Source: an uncultured Flavobacteriaceae bacterium (GTDB taxonomy: Bacteria > Bacteroidota > Bacteroidia > Flavobacteriales > Flavobacteriaceae). From it: a DNA stretch of 64,000 nt. The position numbers and the translations under genes were made by a program. Below are positions 62,036-64,000 of the stretch, one piece after another. Below the pieces are notes generated by a model. That model worked only from the letters and a program-made list of their open reading frames with translations. It made no database searches and was not told the origin of the DNA. The first letter of the stretch is position 1; every line of letters starts with the position of its first letter. The stretch is taken from positions 62,001 to 126,000 of the forward strand of contig CAKZOO010000113.1 in NCBI GenBank assembly GCA_937136455.1. Direction: 5' to 3'.

Positions 62036-63541
62036 ATGAAAGATCAAGTACGCGTACGATTTGCACCAAGCCCAACAGGTCCCCTACATATTGGAGGGGT
62101 AAGAACCGCATTGTTTAATTACTTATTTGCAAAAAATAAAGGCGGAACATTTATCCTCAGAATAGAAGACACTGATCAAACTAGATTTGTTGAGGGTGCA
62201 GAAGATTATATAGTAGAGAGTTTAAATTGGTGTGGAATTCCTTTTGATGAAGGTCCAGAAAAAGATGGTGGATTTGGACCTTATCGCCAAAGTGAGCGCA
62301 AAGGACTTTACAAGGATTACGCTCAACAACTCATCGAGAATGGAAGTGCTTATTACGCCTTTGATACTCCAGAAGAATTAGATGCCCTTCGCAAAGAAGC
62401 AGAGGATAACAAATCTACTTTTACCTATAATTCATTTAATAGAGAGGGGCTCAACAATTCTTTAAATTTATCACAAGAAGAAGTTGAAGCAAAATTAAGT
62501 TCTAACACCCCTTTTGTGATTCGCTTTAAGACACCTTCAAACACACAGGTAAGTGCTAATGATTTAATTAGAGGACAGGTGGTCTTTAATACTAACACCT
62601 TAGACGATAAAGTGCTTTATAAATCTGATGGGATGCCAACCTATCATTTAGCCAATATTGTAGATGATCACCTGATGAATATATCTCATGTCATCAGAGG
62701 AGAAGAGTGGTTGCCATCACTTCCTTTACATATTCAACTCTATCAAGCCTTTGGTTGGGAGACCCCAGAGTTTGCTCACTTGCCGCTGATTATGAAGCCT
62801 GTTGGAAAAGGAAAGCTCTCTAAAAGAGATGGAGATAAAATGGGATTTCCTGTTTTTCCATTGGCGTGGAATGAATCGATTGGTTATAGAGAAGAAGGTT
62901 TTGAGCCAGAAGCGGTCATCAACTTCTTAGCGCTCTTAGGGTGGAATCCTGGAGATGAACGTGAGGTCTTTAGTCTCGATGAATTAATTCAACTTTTTGA
63001 TCTTTCAAGAGTTAATAAATCAGGTGCGCGTTTCGATCCTGAAAAAAATAAATGGTTTAATGCCCAACATTTACAACTTAAATCAGAAGAGGAATTACTC
63101 GAGGGATTTAAACAGCTTTTAGCAGCTCAACAAATTACAAGTTCCTATTCGGATCAAGAATTAGTGAGGATTATTTCCCTTGTAAAAGAGCGAGCTGTTT
63201 TTGCAAAAGACCTTTTAGAGCTATCTGATTATTTCTTTATAGCTCCTGAATCCTATGACGAAAAAAGTCTTAAAAAACAATGGAAGGAGCAGAGCCCAGA
63301 AATCATGAATGAAGTGATTGAATTATGGCAATCGGTCGAATCTTTTGATGCTACATCTCTAGAAGAAGAAACTAAGAAGTGGATTGAAGAAAAAGCCTAT
63401 TCATTTGGTCAAGTCATGCCGCCACTTCGATTGGTTTTGGTGGGAGCGCTCAAAGGTCCTCATCTTTTTGATATTGCTGCCCTTATAGGTAAACAAGCCT
63501 CTGTTGCTAGAATTCAATCTGCTGTAGAACGTTTGTCTTAA
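62036..63541 (+). CDS. gltX: Glutamyl-tRNA synthetase
   Basis: A class I synthetase that charges tRNA(Glu), 501 residues. The HIGH motif is PSPTGPLHIGGVRTA near residues 10-24 and the KMSKS-type motif GKGKLSKRDGDK near 258-269. Glu-tRNA is also the substrate of HemA, encoded at 13-14 kb. It is divergent from ybeY. An SPFH gene follows after 50 bases. Confidence 0.98.
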   Translation: MKDQVRVRFAPSPTGPLHIGGVRTALFNYLFAKNKGGTFILRIEDTDQTRFVEGAEDYIVESLNWCGIPFDEGPEKDGGFGPYRQSERKGLYKDYAQQLIENGSAYYAFDTPEELDALRKEAEDNKSTFTYNSFNREGLNNSLNLSQEEVEAKLSSNTPFVIRFKTPSNTQVSANDLIRGQVVFNTNTLDDKVLYKSDGMPTYHLANIVDDHLMNISHVIRGEEWLPSLPLHIQLYQAFGWETPEFAHLPLIMKPVGKGKLSKRDGDKMGFPVFPLAWNESIGYREEGFEPEAVINFLALLGWNPGDEREVFSLDELIQLFDLSRVNKSGARFDPEKNKWFNAQHLQLKSEEELLEGFKQLLAAQQITSSYSDQELVRIISLVKERAVFAKDLLELSDYFFIAPESYDEKSLKKQWKEQSPEIMNEVIELWQSVESFDATSLEEETKKWIEEKAYSFGQVMPPLRLVLVGALKGPHLFDIAALIGKQASVARIQSAVERLS

Positions 63542-63572
63542 TCGCTTTCTATTCAATAGGTTTTTTCGTAAC

Positions 63573-63590
63573 TTGATAAAAAATTATCAA
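63573..63590 (+). repeat. Hairpin just before the SPFH start codon
   Basis: TTGATAA / TTATCAA arms with a 4-base A loop end 1 base before the ATG at 63592. In mRNA it could hide or position the start. It may also be a weak gltX terminator remnant. Confidence 0.4.
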
Positions 63591-63591
63591 G

Positions 63592-64000
63592 ATGAGTTAT
63601 CTATTGTATCCCCTTTATGTTGTATTAGCACTTTTGCTATTTGCATCATTCTTTACAGTCAAACAACAAACTGCTGTTATCATTGAGCGTTTTGGTCGCT
63701 TTTTAAGCGTCCGTAATTCCGGTCTACAAATGAAAATACCATTAGTAGATCGTATTTCTGGTCGAGTGAGTTTAAAGATTCAACAACTCGATGTGATTAT
63801 TGAAACTAAAACACTCGACGATGTATTTGTTAAGCTAAAAGTATCCGTCCAATTTGTGGTAATACGCGATAAAGTCTACGAGGCATTTTACAAACTAGAA
63901 TATCCACACGATCAAATTACTTCCTATGTTTTTGATGTGGTACGTGCCGAAGTTCCTAAAATGAAGTTAGACGATGTCTTTGTTAAAAAAGACGATATTG
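63592..64000 (+). CDS. SPFH/Band 7 domain protein (3' partial)
   Basis: The first 136 residues of an SPFH-domain membrane protein, of the slipin/QmcA type. The N-terminal membrane helix (about 5-21, LYPLYVVLALLLFASFF) is followed by the SPFH core (VKQQTAVIIERFGRFLSV near 23-40, then GLQMKIPLVDRI). Such proteins form large ring-like assemblies that scaffold proteases and membrane domains. The gene runs off the window end, so the C-terminal coiled coil is not visible. Start chosen at ATG 63592, 50 bases after gltX. Confidence 0.93.
   Translation, partial: MSYLLYPLYVVLALLLFASFFTVKQQTAVIIERFGRFLSVRNSGLQMKIPLVDRISGRVSLKIQQLDVIIETKTLDDVFVKLKVSVQFVVIRDKVYEAFYKLEYPHDQITSYVFDVVRAEVPKMKLDDVFVKKDDI

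Noticed and set aside
63901..63910. ATATCCACA near the right edge as a DnaA box
   Set aside because: Single 8-of-9 match within the SPFH coding region.
1..64000. CRISPR arrays, tRNA, rRNA, riboswitches or insertion sequences
   Set aside because: No repeated spacer pattern, no cloverleaf-like sequence in the short gaps and no transposase frame was seen; small RNAs cannot be excluded by eye.

Overview
The window looks like a stretch of the core chromosome of a member of the Flavobacteriia (Bacteroidetes). The evidence is low-GC DNA, gliding/type IX secretion genes (gldH, an sprE/porW-type lipoprotein), several domain families largely confined to this class (DUF2480, DUF4292, DUF4837, DUF5687, DUF6168, DUF6341, DUF6427), split ATP-synthase genes, and many promoters of the Bacteroidetes type (-33 TTTG/TTG, -7 TAnnTTTG). 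I see no rRNA, tRNA, CRISPR array, prophage, insertion sequence or transposase. Genes are tightly packed on both strands and no gene-free stretch exceeds about 200 bases.

Layout. 1-5.0 kb: end of a suf Fe-S cluster operon (sufD partial, sufS, sufE, a SufT/MIP18-like gene, DUF2480), then hflX. 5.0-6.7 kb: a serine hydrolase and an overlapping MGMT-type DNA repair gene. 6.7-7.4 kb: a HigBA toxin-antitoxin pair next to a long imperfect inverted repeat. 7.4-14 kb: a leftward haem operon, hemA-C-D-E-F, a PhzF-like gene, then hemB, divergent from an AraC regulator coupled to a secreted ThuA protein. 15.8-20 kb: a 2OG-Fe(II) oxygenase and the succinate dehydrogenase operon sdhCAB. 20-25.3 kb: recA, ricT, gldH and a PBP1A. 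25.3-29.5 kb: plsC, trpS, dprA, an HU-like/SPOR membrane protein, a thioesterase. 29.5-33.4 kb: flippase, dut, DUF4292, EnvC-like activator.

33.5-42.1 kb: the F1Fo ATP-synthase genes atpB-E-F-H-A-G (atpD and atpC are not here), and upstream of them on the same strand sprE/porW, a bactofilin, atpZ and a DUF6168 membrane protein. 42-46.7 kb: an ABC exporter pair, a PaaE-like ferredoxin reductase, DUF6427, DUF6341. 46.7-52.9 kb: purD, rfbD, rfbC, rfbB, a GH3-family adenylate-forming enzyme, an M23 peptidase. 53-57 kb: tatA, DUF4837, an MltD-like transglycosylase, pgk. 57-64 kb: holB, a DoxX-like membrane protein, a methyltransferase, mnmG, ybeY, gltX and the start of an SPFH protein.

Non-coding signals stand out most. 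Two identical 16-bp palindromes TGTTCCACGTGGAACA flank mnmG (59604 and 61503) and fit the ParB-binding parS pattern; one of them encodes the C-terminus of YbeY. Two tandem perfect DnaA boxes lie 11 bp apart (38489-38508) directly upstream of a candidate atpB promoter. Together with the atp operon and mnmG, these suggest an origin-proximal segment. Other signals include an intercistronic terminator-like hairpin after atpE, a 16-bp palindrome between hemA and the AraC gene, and an inverted repeat abutting the higBA promoter. I found no obvious wholly new multi-gene system. The best candidates for new biology are these regulatory arrangements and the sprE-bactofilin-atpZ-DUF6168 cluster joined to the ATP synthase.
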